In this document: positions 34,979 to 44,245 of the stretch, piece after piece
Layout of the letters: each line of letters begins with the position of its first letter
Position numbering within the stretch: the first letter of the stretch is position 1
Assembly (NCBI GenBank): GCA_016716385.1
Contig: JADJWL010000008.1
Span: 124,001-188,000, forward strand
Reading direction: 5' to 3'
DNA: 64,000 bases
From: Bryobacterales bacterium
GTDB taxonomy: Bacteria > Acidobacteriota > Terriglobia > Bryobacterales > Bryobacteraceae
The notes under the pieces: generated by a model
What the model saw: the letters and a program-made list of their open reading frames with translations, nothing else
Told to the model about the DNA's origin: nothing
Database searches by the model: none
Program-made: the position numbers and the translations under genes

Positions 34979-35965
34979 TCAGTTCCGCTGGGGCGCACAT
35001 CCGGCGGCGATGGCATCCACCAGAACAGGATTGACCAGATCCGTTCTGGCATCCGGCTGCAGCGGGTCGATCATGTCGTGCGTCAGGCCCAAATCTTTCT
35101 TGAACTCGTGGGTGACCACGACCGCCCCATTCGACTGCCAGCGGTCCGCGAGCAGAGCGGCCGTCGCATTGTCGACCATGGCGTCGTTGGCGTTCAGGAT
35201 GAGCGTGATGCGCCGAGCGCGCGGCGGCTGGCTGCGTGCTTCTTCCAACAATGCGGCGCCGATCCGCAGAACTTCCGAGAATCCGCGCAGGGAGGTGCCC
35301 GGATAGTGATGCACCGGATCCATCGCTTTGACGGGGTTTTCCAGGCGGATGAACCAGTCCGGAAGAGCGGATGCGATTCTCGCTCCCCAGCGGTTGGCGC
35401 GAACCCCCAGGCGAAAGACGCCCAGCGCGGGCGCGATCACGACGGCATGATCCAGCGGTTCGTGCTGAGCCATCCAGGCGGCGAGCGTGCCGCCCACGGA
35501 GAACCCGGCAACTGTCTGCGAGCCGCCCAGACCGCGCGCCACCGCGGCCACTTCGCGGGCGAACCGCAGCAACTCGCCGGCGGTCAGGTCGCGCAAGCCG
35601 CTGCCGTCGTCGCCCGCGACGCCGTGGCGCGGCAGGCGGGGCGCCAGGACCGCGCAGCCGGCAGCATGAACCTCCGGCACGATTTCCTGGAACTGGTGGG
35701 GACTGTTGGTGAATCCGTGCAGCAGGACGGCAGTCCGCTGCGCCGGTCCGGCGCCGTCGCGCCAGACGGACCGGGCCAGAGGCAGAATTGCACCGGCTTC
35801 GGCCTCCTGCCAGGCGCCGATCCGGGCGAGTGCGGCGTCGTGGCTGAGTGTCTCTTGTGGCGGGGGAACAGGCGGCGGGTCCAATGGGAGTGAAGCCGTC
35901 CGGACCATCCAGCCGGCCAGCGCTAAAGCCGCGAAAGCCGTCGCCAGGTAAGGGGCGCGCGCCAC
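34979..35965 (-). CDS. Membrane-anchored carboxylesterase/lysophospholipase-like hydrolase
   Basis: 328 residues from GTG 35965, which shares one base with the stop of the upstream gene. N-terminal anchor YLATAFAALALAGWMV. Then AVLLHGFTNSPHQFQEIVP (oxyanion), VAGFSVGGTLAAW (nucleophile Ser), LILNANDAMVD (acid) and LGLTHDMIDP (His). The catalytic set is complete. The class is that of small-molecule or lipid esterases. Coupling to the VTT-type membrane protein suggests work at the membrane, perhaps on lipids; this is inference. Confidence 0.75.
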   Translation of the reverse strand: MARAPYLATAFAALALAGWMVRTASLPLDPPPVPPPQETLSHDAALARIGAWQEAEAGAILPLARSVWRDGAGPAQRTAVLLHGFTNSPHQFQEIVPEVHAAGCAVLAPRLPRHGVAGDDGSGLRDLTAGELLRFAREVAAVARGLGGSQTVAGFSVGGTLAAWMAQHEPLDHAVVIAPALGVFRLGVRANRWGARIASALPDWFIRLENPVKAMDPVHHYPGTSLRGFSEVLRIGAALLEEARSQPPRARRITLILNANDAMVDNATAALLADRWQSNGAVVVTHEFKKDLGLTHDMIDPLQPDARTDLVNPVLVDAIAAGCAPQRN

Positions 35966-36546
35966 TAGCGGGCTTCCTTGGGAGCCATCAACCTGGTTCC
36001 CACGTAGAGCAGCAGAAACAACAGAGCCGAGGCGCCCATCAATTCCCAGCGATGCCGGACCAGGAACGGACCCGCGTCCGCGCCCAGCCGCACTCCGAGG
36101 TACGCTTCGCCGCCGTAGCGGAGGATGCGCGCCACCAAAATGGTGGCGATGAACCACACCCGCGAGATCTTGTAGACGCCGGAAAGGATCACGAACGCCT
36201 TGAGCGGCATCGGGATCGGGATGATAGCAGGGACGAAAACCGTGAGCAACCCGTAGTGATGGAACCAGGCCTCGAAGCGCCGCGATTTCGGACCCTGCTC
36301 CCGGTCCCGCAAGAAACGTTCGCCGCCCTTCCGTGCGACAGTGTACAGGAAGATGTTGCCCGCCGTGGATCCTAGTACAGCTACGGTGACGTTCAACAGG
36401 GTCTGCTCCGGGTTCTGGATGGCGAGCAGGATAATCAGCGCGTCGACGCCGGCGGCGAGCGGAATGCCGCCGGAATCGAGCAGTGCGATGAGCAGGATGC
36501 CCCAGGGTCCCAGGGCGACGAGGAACTCGGTGAAGCGCTTCAGCAA
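35965..36546 (-). CDS. DedA/VTT-family (YqaA-like) membrane protein
   Basis: 193 residues, four to five hydrophobic segments. The motif GSTAGNIFLYTVARKGGERFL and the later VFVPAIIPIPMPLKAFVILSG match the VTT/SNARE-associated fold, with the re-entrant loop proline run. Members move or scramble lipid carriers such as undecaprenyl phosphate. It is translationally coupled to the downstream esterase, so the pair may handle a lipid substrate. The usual acidic residue of the first re-entrant loop is probably the Asp of LLDSGG. Confidence 0.8.
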   Translation of the reverse strand: MLKRFTEFLVALGPWGILLIALLDSGGIPLAAGVDALIILLAIQNPEQTLLNVTVAVLGSTAGNIFLYTVARKGGERFLRDREQGPKSRRFEAWFHHYGLLTVFVPAIIPIPMPLKAFVILSGVYKISRVWFIATILVARILRYGGEAYLGVRLGADAGPFLVRHRWELMGASALLFLLLYVGTRLMAPKEAR

Positions 36547-36600
36547 GGCTACTATTGTAAATCTCCATGAGTCCTGGTAACCCCTTTGGCATCTGACACG

Positions 36601-36631
36601 TTGTTACGAGTAGAGACCCTGGGGCTATAAT
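36601..36631 (+). promoter_or_regulatory. Promoter of the M48 protease gene
   Basis: A consensus -10 TATAAT lies at 36626-36631; the best -35 is TTGTTA (36601-36606), 19 bases upstream. GGGGAG at 36638-36643 precedes the ATG at 36653. Confidence 0.55.
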
Positions 36632-36652
36632 GGGTCCGGGGAGAGCTGTCCG

Positions 36653-37627
36653 ATGAAACGATTCTCCATTCTGGTTCTGGCGATGCTGGTCTCGCTCAGC
36701 GCGATGGCCAAAGACAAGAAAAAGGATCCGGACGAGATTGGCAACCGCGATGTCGGCAAGGGTGTGAACTTCTACTCGATTGAGAAGGAGATCGCCCTGG
36801 GCAAGCAATTGGCGCAGGAAGTGGAGCGTCAGGCCAAGATCGTCGACGACCCGGTCATTGCCGAATACGTGAACCGCGTCGGACAGAACATCGTGCGCAA
36901 CTCCGACGCCAGCGTGCCGTTCACCATCAAGGTGATCGACGCCGAAGAGATTAACGCGTTCGCGCTGCCGGGCGGCTTCTTCTTCATCAATACCGGGATC
37001 CTCATCCACGCCGATTCCGAGGCGGAGATGGCCGGGGTGATGGCACACGAAATCGCCCACGTGACGGCTCGTCACGGCACCCGCCAGGCGACGCGCGGCC
37101 AGTTAGTGAACTACGCCAGCCTGCCGTTGATCTTCATGGGCGGCTGGACCGGCTACGCGATCCGGCAGGGCGCGGGATTAGCCATCCCGATCGGGTTCCT
37201 CACCTTCTCGCGCGGCTTTGAGCGCGAGGCGGACCTGCTCGGCATTCAGTATCTGTACAAGACGGGCTACGATCCGATTGCCTTCGTCGACTTCTTCGAG
37301 AAGATCCAGTCGAAGGAGAAGAAGAAGCCGGGCACGATGGCCAAGGTGTTTGCCACGCATCCGATGACCGAGGACCGGATAGCCTTTGCGCAGAAGAACA
37401 TCCAGGAGATTCTGCCGGAACGGCCGGAGTACGTGGTCTCCACGTCCGAGTTCGCCGACGTGAAGGCGCGGGTCTTAGCCATGAATAACCGCCGCAAGCC
37501 GGAAGAACAGGATGCCAACCGGCCGCGTCTGCGCCGTACTCCTGGCAGCGGAACACCGATCGGCGACGAGGGCGAAGAGAAGCAGCGCGAGGACGAGGAC
37601 GAGCGTCCCACCCTGAAGCGCCGCTAA
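36653..37627 (+). CDS. Exported M48 family zinc metalloprotease (BepA/LoiP-like)
   Basis: 324 residues. Signal peptide MKRFSILVLAMLVSLSAMA. Catalytic motif MAHEIAHVTARHGTRQ (HExxH) and the third zinc ligand in GFEREADLLGIQYL. The C-terminal tail is rich in Glu, Arg and Lys. BepA-like proteases trim misfolded outer-membrane proteins in the periplasm; the hydrophobic GQLVNYASLPLIFMGGW between the motifs suggests membrane contact. It has its own promoter and ends in a strong terminator, so it is a single-gene unit. Confidence 0.9.
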   Translation: MKRFSILVLAMLVSLSAMAKDKKKDPDEIGNRDVGKGVNFYSIEKEIALGKQLAQEVERQAKIVDDPVIAEYVNRVGQNIVRNSDASVPFTIKVIDAEEINAFALPGGFFFINTGILIHADSEAEMAGVMAHEIAHVTARHGTRQATRGQLVNYASLPLIFMGGWTGYAIRQGAGLAIPIGFLTFSRGFEREADLLGIQYLYKTGYDPIAFVDFFEKIQSKEKKKPGTMAKVFATHPMTEDRIAFAQKNIQEILPERPEYVVSTSEFADVKARVLAMNNRRKPEEQDANRPRLRRTPGSGTPIGDEGEEKQREDEDERPTLKRR

Positions 37628-37654
37628 CCTTTACCGAAGGTTGCTCAACAAGAT

Positions 37655-37692
37655 GGCCGGACCGCCAGATGGCGCGTCCGGCCCCTTCTTTT
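37655..37692 (+). terminator. Intrinsic terminator after the protease gene
   Basis: Stem GGCCGGAC (37655-37662) with GTCCGGCC (37676-37683), an inner stem CGCC/GGCG and loop AGAT, followed by CCTTCTTTT. It isolates the protease gene from the secreted triad. Confidence 0.8.
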
Positions 37693-37713
37693 GATACACT
37701 GCGAAGAACTCCG

Positions 37714-39417
37714 ATGAAGCTCTTCCGGTTTGTGGCGGGTGCGACGGTCCTGGCTTCCCTCCTGGCTTCAGAACCTCCTTCCGTGCCGCCGTCGCCGGCA
37801 TCGATGCATCCATTTGCCGGGATGCGCGGCGAACCGTTCGAAGTCGTCATCCGGGGGACGGACCTGGGCGCGGTCCGCTCGGCCTTTTCCGAAGAGAGCC
37901 GGTTGCGGCTGACCGTCGGGGCGATCGAACCCGAGCCGCCCAACGAGGCCAACGCAAAGAGCAAGAAGCCCTTCGAATTGCTGCGTTTACGGGTGGAATC
38001 GCCGTCTGGCCTCGAACCGGGCCAGTACGATATCCGGCTGGTCTCGCCGCACGGCGTCTCGAACGCCTTGCCCCTGCACATCATGGAGTTTCCCGTACTT
38101 GCGGAACCCGCCGGTTCGCACGACTCGGAGGAGACTGCGGTCCGGGTGGAGTCCGCGCCGGCGCTCTACGCGGGGCGCATTGAACGGCGGGGCGAAGTGG
38201 ACTTCTACGAGGTGCAGGCAAAACAGGGACAGACCCTTACGTTTCAGGTGCTGTCCGGTTTGCCCGCGCCGGGGTCGCCGGGCGGCAACGCCCGCGGGTT
38301 TGATCCGGCAGTCACGATCTTTGAGCCGTCCGGGAGCTGGTTCGATCCGGGCCACATGCGCCGTGTCGCGTTTTCCGACGAGCCGTTGTGGGTGATCGGC
38401 CGGGCCACGGACACCCACCTCGTCCATACGTTTGCCAAAGACGGCCGCTACCTGGTCCGCGTGGAAGCGTTCTCGGGTCAGGGCAGCCCCGACTACAGTT
38501 ATCAGTTTCGCATCTTGCCCGGCGAGGCGCCTGCTCCGGCATCCCACAATCCGGACTGGCAGGAGCGTAGTTACACCCGCCCTCTGTCGGCGAACCGGTT
38601 GAACGAACTGGCCGAGCGCGGCGGCATCAAACCCGACAAGAAGTCGATTGAGACTTACCGGGCGTCGGCCGATGGGCCAGAGTTCCGGCTACCGGGAACG
38701 CTCCTCGGGACGATCGCCGAGCCGGGCGAAATGCAGCGGGCGCGCTTCCAGATCGATACCCCGCAGGACATCGCGATCGAGGTGGAAACACCCGCCGACG
38801 ATCCGCCGCTGTTCAATCCCGTCGTGCGGCTGCTGAACGCGAGCGGCGAGGAGGTGGCCAGCAATCTGATGGCGGGACGCGGCGCCTGCAGCGGGGCGTT
38901 GAACAAGTCTCTGCAGGCCAAGACAGTGGTGCCGCTGCGGGACACGGGCGAGTACACGGTGGAGATCCGCGATGCGACGTCGGATCTGGCCGGCCCTGGA
39001 TTCCAGTACAAGGTCCAGGTCCGTCCCCAGGTGCCGCACGTGGGCGATGTCGGCATCACGGCGGACCGGCTGAATCTGAAACCCGGCGGGGCCGAGACGG
39101 TTCGGGTCAACTTCGACCGGGAAGAGGACTATCGCGGCGCGGTGGCCGTGCTGGTGGAGGGTCTGCCGCCGGGCGTCCAGGCGCTCGCAGGCGCCGACTT
39201 CGAGCCGGACAAGGATCCGCCAATGCACGCCGGCAAGCGGGAGCGCTACACCCCGCGCCGGGAGCGCAGCGTCGTGGTGTTCACAGCCAGCGACGATGCC
39301 CGGCCCACACCTGAGCCGCATCTGGCGCGCATCGTCGTGCGTCCGGTGGCGGGAGGCAAGCCCGGTCCGGTGATCGCCTCAAAGACGATTCCTGTTATGG
39401 TGGTAGGACACCCGTGA
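37714..39417 (+). CDS. Secreted pre-peptidase (PPC)-domain protein of the DUF1549/DUF1501 cluster
   Basis: 567 residues from ATG 37714; the upstream in-frame ATG at 37669 is inside the terminator and is rejected. Signal peptide MKLFRFVAGATVLASLLA. The body is a string of beta-sandwich domains, among them ALYAGRIERRGEVDFYEVQAKQ with the FDPAVTIFEPSG block, which is the pre-peptidase C-terminal fold. There are no obvious catalytic residues. It overlaps the next gene by four bases (GTGA). In Acidobacteriota and Planctomycetes this protein accompanies a DUF1549/DUF1553 cytochrome-like protein and a DUF1501 protein, and the three are thought to act together outside the cytoplasm in polymer breakdown, a role not yet proven. 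Confidence 0.75.
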   Translation: MKLFRFVAGATVLASLLASEPPSVPPSPASMHPFAGMRGEPFEVVIRGTDLGAVRSAFSEESRLRLTVGAIEPEPPNEANAKSKKPFELLRLRVESPSGLEPGQYDIRLVSPHGVSNALPLHIMEFPVLAEPAGSHDSEETAVRVESAPALYAGRIERRGEVDFYEVQAKQGQTLTFQVLSGLPAPGSPGGNARGFDPAVTIFEPSGSWFDPGHMRRVAFSDEPLWVIGRATDTHLVHTFAKDGRYLVRVEAFSGQGSPDYSYQFRILPGEAPAPASHNPDWQERSYTRPLSANRLNELAERGGIKPDKKSIETYRASADGPEFRLPGTLLGTIAEPGEMQRARFQIDTPQDIAIEVETPADDPPLFNPVVRLLNASGEEVASNLMAGRGACSGALNKSLQAKTVVPLRDTGEYTVEIRDATSDLAGPGFQYKVQVRPQVPHVGDVGITADRLNLKPGGAETVRVNFDREEDYRGAVAVLVEGLPPGVQALAGADFEPDKDPPMHAGKRERYTPRRERSVVVFTASDDARPTPEPHLARIVVRPVAGGKPGPVIASKTIPVMVVGHP

Positions 39418-41906
39418 GATTGCTCTCTCTAGCGCTGTTTCTGGCAGGCATCGCGAATCCCGCCGGAGTCACCCTGAAAATCGCACCTGAGTCGGTGCAC
39501 CTGCGTGGAGCCGGCGCCAGTCAGCAGTTTCTCCTGCTGGCCGTGGACGCCGATGGCGTCGAACGCGATGTTACGGCGGAAGCGGAGTGGAGCCTGTCAT
39601 CCGGCAAACTCGCCTCCGTGCAGGAAGCTGGACGCATCTCGGCGATTGCCGACGGCACGGCGCGGGTCGTGGCGACGTTTGCCGGAGCCAGCGCGTCAGC
39701 CACGTTGCGCGTCGAGGATGCCGGCAAGGACCCGCCATTTCACTTCGCGCACGAGATTTCGGGCATCCTCACCAAGCAGGGCTGTAACGGGGCGGCTTGC
39801 CATGGAGGCGTCAAGGGACGAGGCGGCCTCAAGCTCTCGGCGAACGGCCTGTATCCCCAGGATGACTACGAGTGGATCACGAAGGGCGGCACCTTCCAGG
39901 TCCTGACGTCTGAGGTGAAGGGCGACCGGGTCCCGCGCGTCAATCTCGAAGAGCCGGAAAAGAGCCTGCTGCTCACGAAGCCTGCCATGATCGAGCCCCA
40001 CGGTGGCGGTAAGCGCTTTGACAAGGACTCGGCCGACTACCAGGCAATCCTCGCCTGGATTCGCGCGGGCGCGCCGTACGGTTCGGAAGAAGCAGCACAG
40101 CGGCCTGAGATCGTGCGCCTCGAAGCGTACCCGAGCCTTGCCGTCATGCCCCTCAACGGCAAGCACCGCCTGCTGGTCACGGCGCACTTCAGCGACGGCA
40201 CGGCGGCCGACTACACACACAAAGTGCTCTTCGCCAGCAACAGCCGCGACATCGCCACCGTCACCGCCGACGGCGTGGTGACCGGAAAGATGCTTGGCGA
40301 GACGGCGATTCTCATTCGCGCGGCTGGTCATGTGGCGAGCGCCGCCGTCGGCGTGATCGGACCGCCCGTCAGGAACTATCCCGAAGTCCCCCGTTGGAAC
40401 CTGGTCGATGAGCCGGTGTTCTCAAAGCTGCGGCGGTTCCAGCTTGTCCCGTCCGATGTGAGCGACGACTACGAGTTCCTGCGCCGCGTCTGCCTCGATC
40501 TGACCGGTACGCTGCCGCCGCCGGAACGGGTCCGGCAGTTTGCCGCCAGCACCGACCCGCACAAGCGCGAGAAAGTGGTCGACGCGCTGCTCGCCTCGCC
40601 GGAGTTTGTCGACTACTGGACCTTCCGGTTTTCCGACATCTTCCGCGTCGCGATCTTCGCCAACGGCCTGACGCCGAAATGGAGCCAGAAATACTGGGAG
40701 TGGATCCGCGAGAACGTCGAGACCAATCGGCCCTACAACGAAGTTGCGCGGGAGAGGCTGTCCGCTCAGGGCTATGGCGCCGCTTCCCGACATTTCCTGC
40801 CGTACAACCAGATCGGCCCGCCACAGGACGTGATGGCGGAGGAAGTCCGCGTGTTCATGGGGCGCCGCATGGACTGCGCCCAGTGTCATAACCACCCGTA
40901 CGAAAACTGGAGCCAGGATCAGTTCTGGGGCATGGCGGCCTTCTTCTCCCGGCTGTTCAAGGTGGGGCCGGTCGTGATCGACCATCCGGTGAACATGGAC
41001 TGGAGTTCGAAGGATGTCGACGGCAAGATCGAACTCGTGCATCCGCGCACGAAGGCGATCGTCCAGCCGGCGGTGCTCGACAGCGCTTCCCTCGATCTGC
41101 GGGCCGACGCCAACCCACGCGCGGCGCTTGCCGATTGGGTCGTCGGCCATCCGTACTTCGCGGAAGCCGCCGTCAACCGCATCTGGGGCTATTTCTTCGG
41201 CAGGGGGATTGTCGATCCGGTGGATGACTTCCGTTCGACCAACCCGCCGACCCACCCCGATCTGCTGGCCGCGCTGGCCGAGGATTTCCGCGCCAAGGGC
41301 CACGATTTGCGCCACCTCATGAAGACCATCGTGTTGTCGCGCACCTACCAGCTTTCGAACCGGCCGAACGAGACCAACCGCGTTGACCGCGTCAACTACG
41401 CACGGTCGATGCCAAGAGCTCTCGACGCCGAGGTGTTGCTGGACGCGGTGGCCGCGGTGACCGGGGTTCCAGAGGTCTTCGCAACGGCCGTGACCGATGG
41501 TTCAGCGGTGGGGCAGGCCCCGCGGGGCACCCGGGCCATCAATCTCAAGGACCCCGACATGTATTACTCGCGGTTCCTCGAACTGTACGGGCGTCCCAAC
41601 CGCGGCGCCATCCCGGAGCGCGACACGAAGCCGAATCTCGGGCAAGCCTTGCATATGCTCGCTGGCTCCGGCTACGTCGAGCGGCTGGGGGCAAAGGATA
41701 GCCGGCTGGCACACTTGCTCGCCCGCGGCGCCGCCGACCGCGCAATCTTCGAAGAGTTTTACTATGCTGCTTTGGGACGTCCTGCCGAAGAGGCCGAGTT
41801 GCAGGGCCTGGAGCAGGCTCTGGCAGCCCGCCAGGATCGCGAGGCCGGGCTTCGTGAGTTCGTCTGGGCGCTGATCAGTTCGCGTGAGTTCGCCGAGAAT
41901 CATTAG
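39414..41906 (+). CDS. Secreted DUF1549/DUF1553 protein with Ig-like and cytochrome-like motifs
   Basis: 830 residues starting at a GTG within the previous stop. Signal peptide LLSLALFLAGIANPAG, then Ig-like domains (about 20-105 and 235-310). Between them lies KQGCNGAACHGGVKG, the CxxxxCH motif typical of planctomycete-type cytochrome domains. DUF1549 begins near residue 325 (LVDEPVFSKLRRFQLVPSD) and includes RRMDCAQCHNHPYENWSQDQ, a CxxCH heme-c motif. DUF1553 covers the last 300 residues (NRIWGYFFGRGIVDPVDDF, PRALDAEVLLDAVAAVTG). The Cys/His motifs suggest covalent heme, but no partner oxidoreductase is known for this family. Confidence 0.9.
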   Translation: MRLLSLALFLAGIANPAGVTLKIAPESVHLRGAGASQQFLLLAVDADGVERDVTAEAEWSLSSGKLASVQEAGRISAIADGTARVVATFAGASASATLRVEDAGKDPPFHFAHEISGILTKQGCNGAACHGGVKGRGGLKLSANGLYPQDDYEWITKGGTFQVLTSEVKGDRVPRVNLEEPEKSLLLTKPAMIEPHGGGKRFDKDSADYQAILAWIRAGAPYGSEEAAQRPEIVRLEAYPSLAVMPLNGKHRLLVTAHFSDGTAADYTHKVLFASNSRDIATVTADGVVTGKMLGETAILIRAAGHVASAAVGVIGPPVRNYPEVPRWNLVDEPVFSKLRRFQLVPSDVSDDYEFLRRVCLDLTGTLPPPERVRQFAASTDPHKREKVVDALLASPEFVDYWTFRFSDIFRVAIFANGLTPKWSQKYWEWIRENVETNRPYNEVARERLSAQGYGAASRHFLPYNQIGPPQDVMAEEVRVFMGRRMDCAQCHNHPYENWSQDQFWGMAAFFSRLFKVGPVVIDHPVNMDWSSKDVDGKIELVHPRTKAIVQPAVLDSASLDLRADANPRAALADWVVGHPYFAEAAVNRIWGYFFGRGIVDPVDDFRSTNPPTHPDLLAALAEDFRAKGHDLRHLMKTIVLSRTYQLSNRPNETNRVDRVNYARSMPRALDAEVLLDAVAAVTGVPEVFATAVTDGSAVGQAPRGTRAINLKDPDMYYSRFLELYGRPNRGAIPERDTKPNLGQALHMLAGSGYVERLGAKDSRLAHLLARGAADRAIFEEFYYAALGRPAEEAELQGLEQALAARQDREAGLREFVWALISSREFAENH

Positions 41907-41919
41907 GAGAAGGAAACCG

Positions 41920-43212
41920 ATGCCGCACGCCAAACCGTCCCGCCGCGCTTTCCTGAGCGCCGGATCGCTGGGCTTCCTGGGACTGACCGTCCGTGACTAT
42001 CTGGCCGCCGAACAGGCGAAAGCCAAGGCGAACTCCGTCATTCTGTTCTGGCTCGAAGGCGGACCGAGCCACATCGACACGTTCGATCCCAAACCGAACA
42101 GCAACTTCAAGCCTATCTCGACCAATGTCGCCGGCATTCAGGTGTCGGAACTGTTGCCCAAGATCGCCAGGAAGATGGACAAGCTGGCGCTGGTGCGGTC
42201 CATGCACACCCGCGGCAACGACCATCCGCAGGCGACGCATTACGTGGTGACCGGCCACGAGATCAACCCGGCCATGCAGTTCCCGAGCCTTGGTTCAATC
42301 GTGACCAAGGAACTGGGGCCGCGTAACGCCGTGCCGGCGCACGTGCTCGTGCCCAAGTGGGACCGCGGCCGGCAGTACGAAGATTATTTCCGTGCGTCCT
42401 TCCTGGGTGGCGAGTACGATCCGATGTGCATTCCAGACCCCGGCAAGCCCAACTTTGAGGTCACCGAACTGGCGTTGCCGAAGTCGGTGTCGGAGATGGC
42501 CGTGGAGAGCCGGTCGGCGTTCCTCAAGACCGTGGACAGCCGCTACCGGGCACTCAACGAAATGGCCGAACACGCGGATCTCGACGCGTATACGGCGCAG
42601 GCGTGGAAGATGATCCTGACCCCCGCCGTCCGCGACGCCTTCGATCTGTCGAAGGAGCCGGAGAAGTTGAAGGAACGCTACGGGAAGGATTCGATCGGGC
42701 AGTCGGCGCTGCTCGCTCGCCGCCTCGTGGAGGCAGGCAGCCGGTTCGTCACCGCCGCCGGCTATCACGGCTCGTCCTGGGATACCCACAGCAACAACGA
42801 CGTGAGCCATCGCGACCGTCTCGCGCCGACGCTCGACCGCACGTTGACGGCTCTCGTCGACGACCTCGAAGAGCGGGGACTGCTCGAAACCACGCTCGTC
42901 GTCGCAATGGGCGAGTTCGGACGCACTCCCCTGATCAATCCGAATCTCGGCCGCGACCACTGGCCGAACTGCTGGTCGCTTGCGCTCACCGGCGGCGGCA
43001 TCAAGACGGGCCAGGCGGTAGGCGCCAGCGATGACAAGGGCTACAACGTTGCCGATCGCGTGGTGACGATGGGCGACCTGTACGCCACGATCTACAAGCT
43101 TCTGGGCATTGACTGGGAAAAGGAGTACATGAGCCCGATCGGCCGCCCGGTCAAGATCGCCAACTCTCTGGAAGACCGCACCGGCGAGCCGGTCGACGAA
43201 CTGATCGCCTGA
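41920..43212 (+). CDS. Tat-exported DUF1501 protein (alkaline-phosphatase/sulfatase fold)
   Basis: 430 residues from ATG 41920 with AGGAGAAGG in front. Tat signal PSRRAFLSAGSLGFLGL. The metal-binding residues of the fold are LEGGPSHIDTFDPKP, HTRGNDHPQATHYVVTGH and AMGEFGRTPLINPN with GRDHWPNCWS. The family belongs to the alkaline phosphatase/sulfatase superfamily, yet no substrate has been shown. It is always found next to DUF1549/DUF1553 proteins, as here (13 bp gap). It is the last gene of the triad; the convergent DUF72 gene ends six bases away. Confidence 0.9.
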   Translation: MPHAKPSRRAFLSAGSLGFLGLTVRDYLAAEQAKAKANSVILFWLEGGPSHIDTFDPKPNSNFKPISTNVAGIQVSELLPKIARKMDKLALVRSMHTRGNDHPQATHYVVTGHEINPAMQFPSLGSIVTKELGPRNAVPAHVLVPKWDRGRQYEDYFRASFLGGEYDPMCIPDPGKPNFEVTELALPKSVSEMAVESRSAFLKTVDSRYRALNEMAEHADLDAYTAQAWKMILTPAVRDAFDLSKEPEKLKERYGKDSIGQSALLARRLVEAGSRFVTAAGYHGSSWDTHSNNDVSHRDRLAPTLDRTLTALVDDLEERGLLETTLVVAMGEFGRTPLINPNLGRDHWPNCWSLALTGGGIKTGQAVGASDDKGYNVADRVVTMGDLYATIYKLLGIDWEKEYMSPIGRPVKIANSLEDRTGEPVDELIA

Positions 43213-43218
43213 CCGCCC

Positions 43219-44061
43219 TTAGGCGCTGAGCGCCATCCAGGATGCGGCTGGTTCGGTGCGCTTCTGCTGGCGCGCCGGAGGCGCCGCTGCCGGTACAGCC
43301 AGCAGCTTCCGCAATTGCATCGCATTCACGACCGCCTGCCCCTTGCGGACATTGGCCATCACGACGTAGGTCTCGCGCGTATGCGCTGCCAGACGGTCGA
43401 GCCGGGGGCGCCAGTCGGCGAGTTCCTGCGGCGTATATAGATAGCCGGCCGACTGATCTTCGCGCACCCAGTCCGCCGCCGAACGTCCGAGGAAGCGAAC
43501 GTACCCCACCGTTGCCGTGCGGATCGCCCGCGGCGGCATGGCCCGCAGGCCCTCGGGCTGGTCCAGGTTGCAGAATCCGATGTGATGGTCGGTCAGTACG
43601 CCGAGTGCTTCGTCGAGCAGCCAACTGGAATGCCGCATTTCGGCGGCCAGCGGATACTCAGGAAACAGCCGCCGCAGGCTGATGATGAGATCCCGGTTCT
43701 CCGGGGTGAACCGGAACGACCAAGGAAAGCGCATCAGAAGACAGCCGAGTTTCCCCGCGTCGAGCAGCGGGCGCAGACCTTCGCGGAACGCGCGCGCGGC
43801 GTCCCGGTCGTCGCTCCGGTCATGGGTGAACTGCCGTCCCAGAAGCGCAGTGAAGCGGAATCTTGGATTGTCCGCTACCTTGCGCAGCCACACGCGGGTC
43901 CTCTCCGGACGCGGCATCTGTTCAAAGGTACTGCCGATTTCGACCAAGTCCAGAATGCGGGCATACGCCTCGAGCGGGTGAAAGCCGCGCGGGGGAACGC
44001 GCGGATAGATCGTTGAGTGCCAGTCGGCATGTGCCCAGCCAGCCGTGCCGCAATGGAGCAT
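43219..44061 (-). CDS. DUF72 (YecE-like) TIM-barrel protein
   Basis: 280 residues from ATG 44061 with AGGAG in front. The opening MLHCGTAGWAHADWHSTIYP is the DUF72 signature (C/G-T-x-G-W-x-x-x-x-W-x-x-x-FYP); the next landmark, LVEIGSTFEQMPRPERTRVW, corresponds to the usual E-x-N-x-T-F-Y, with Ser in place of Asn. MRFPWSFRFTPENRDL and YPLAAEMRHSSW follow the family order. The function of DUF72 is unknown; it folds like a TIM barrel and may bind metal. The tail after about residue 255 is a low-complexity Ala/Pro/Gln stretch. It is a single gene. Confidence 0.85.
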   Translation of the reverse strand: MLHCGTAGWAHADWHSTIYPRVPPRGFHPLEAYARILDLVEIGSTFEQMPRPERTRVWLRKVADNPRFRFTALLGRQFTHDRSDDRDAARAFREGLRPLLDAGKLGCLLMRFPWSFRFTPENRDLIISLRRLFPEYPLAAEMRHSSWLLDEALGVLTDHHIGFCNLDQPEGLRAMPPRAIRTATVGYVRFLGRSAADWVREDQSAGYLYTPQELADWRPRLDRLAAHTRETYVVMANVRKGQAVVNAMQLRKLLAVPAAAPPARQQKRTEPAASWMALSA

Positions 44062-44145
44062 AGGGGTTCTCCTGTTCGCTCTATCTTCGCTTTTTATTCT
44101 ATCTGGATTCGGTGAGGGCGTCAAGCGGGAAGTTGCGCCTGCACG

Positions 44146-44174
44146 TTTGCGTTTACCGCAGGACACGCTACAAT
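44146..44174 (+). promoter_or_regulatory. Likely promoter of the rimP-nusA-infB operon
   Basis: TTTGCG (44146-44151) and TACAAT (44169-44174) with a 17-base spacer. A transcript would start near 44181 and carry a leader of about 65 bases that contains the hairpin at 44200-44223. Confidence 0.5.
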
Positions 44175-44199
44175 CAAGGGGAAGCACGTCAACTGCATG

Positions 44200-44223
44200 A
44201 AGTGGGCGAAAGCCCACTTTTTT
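44200..44223 (+). terminator. Terminator-like hairpin in the rimP-nusA leader
   Basis: AAGTGGGC and GCCCACTT form an 8-bp stem closed by a GAAA tetraloop, followed directly by a T run. It sits between the promoter and rimP, so it would attenuate the operon. NusA, encoded in the operon, stimulates pausing and termination at such hairpins and could regulate its own synthesis. This is inference from position. Confidence 0.75.
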
Positions 44224-44245
44224 GTTTCCGATGGACGCTTGAAGG

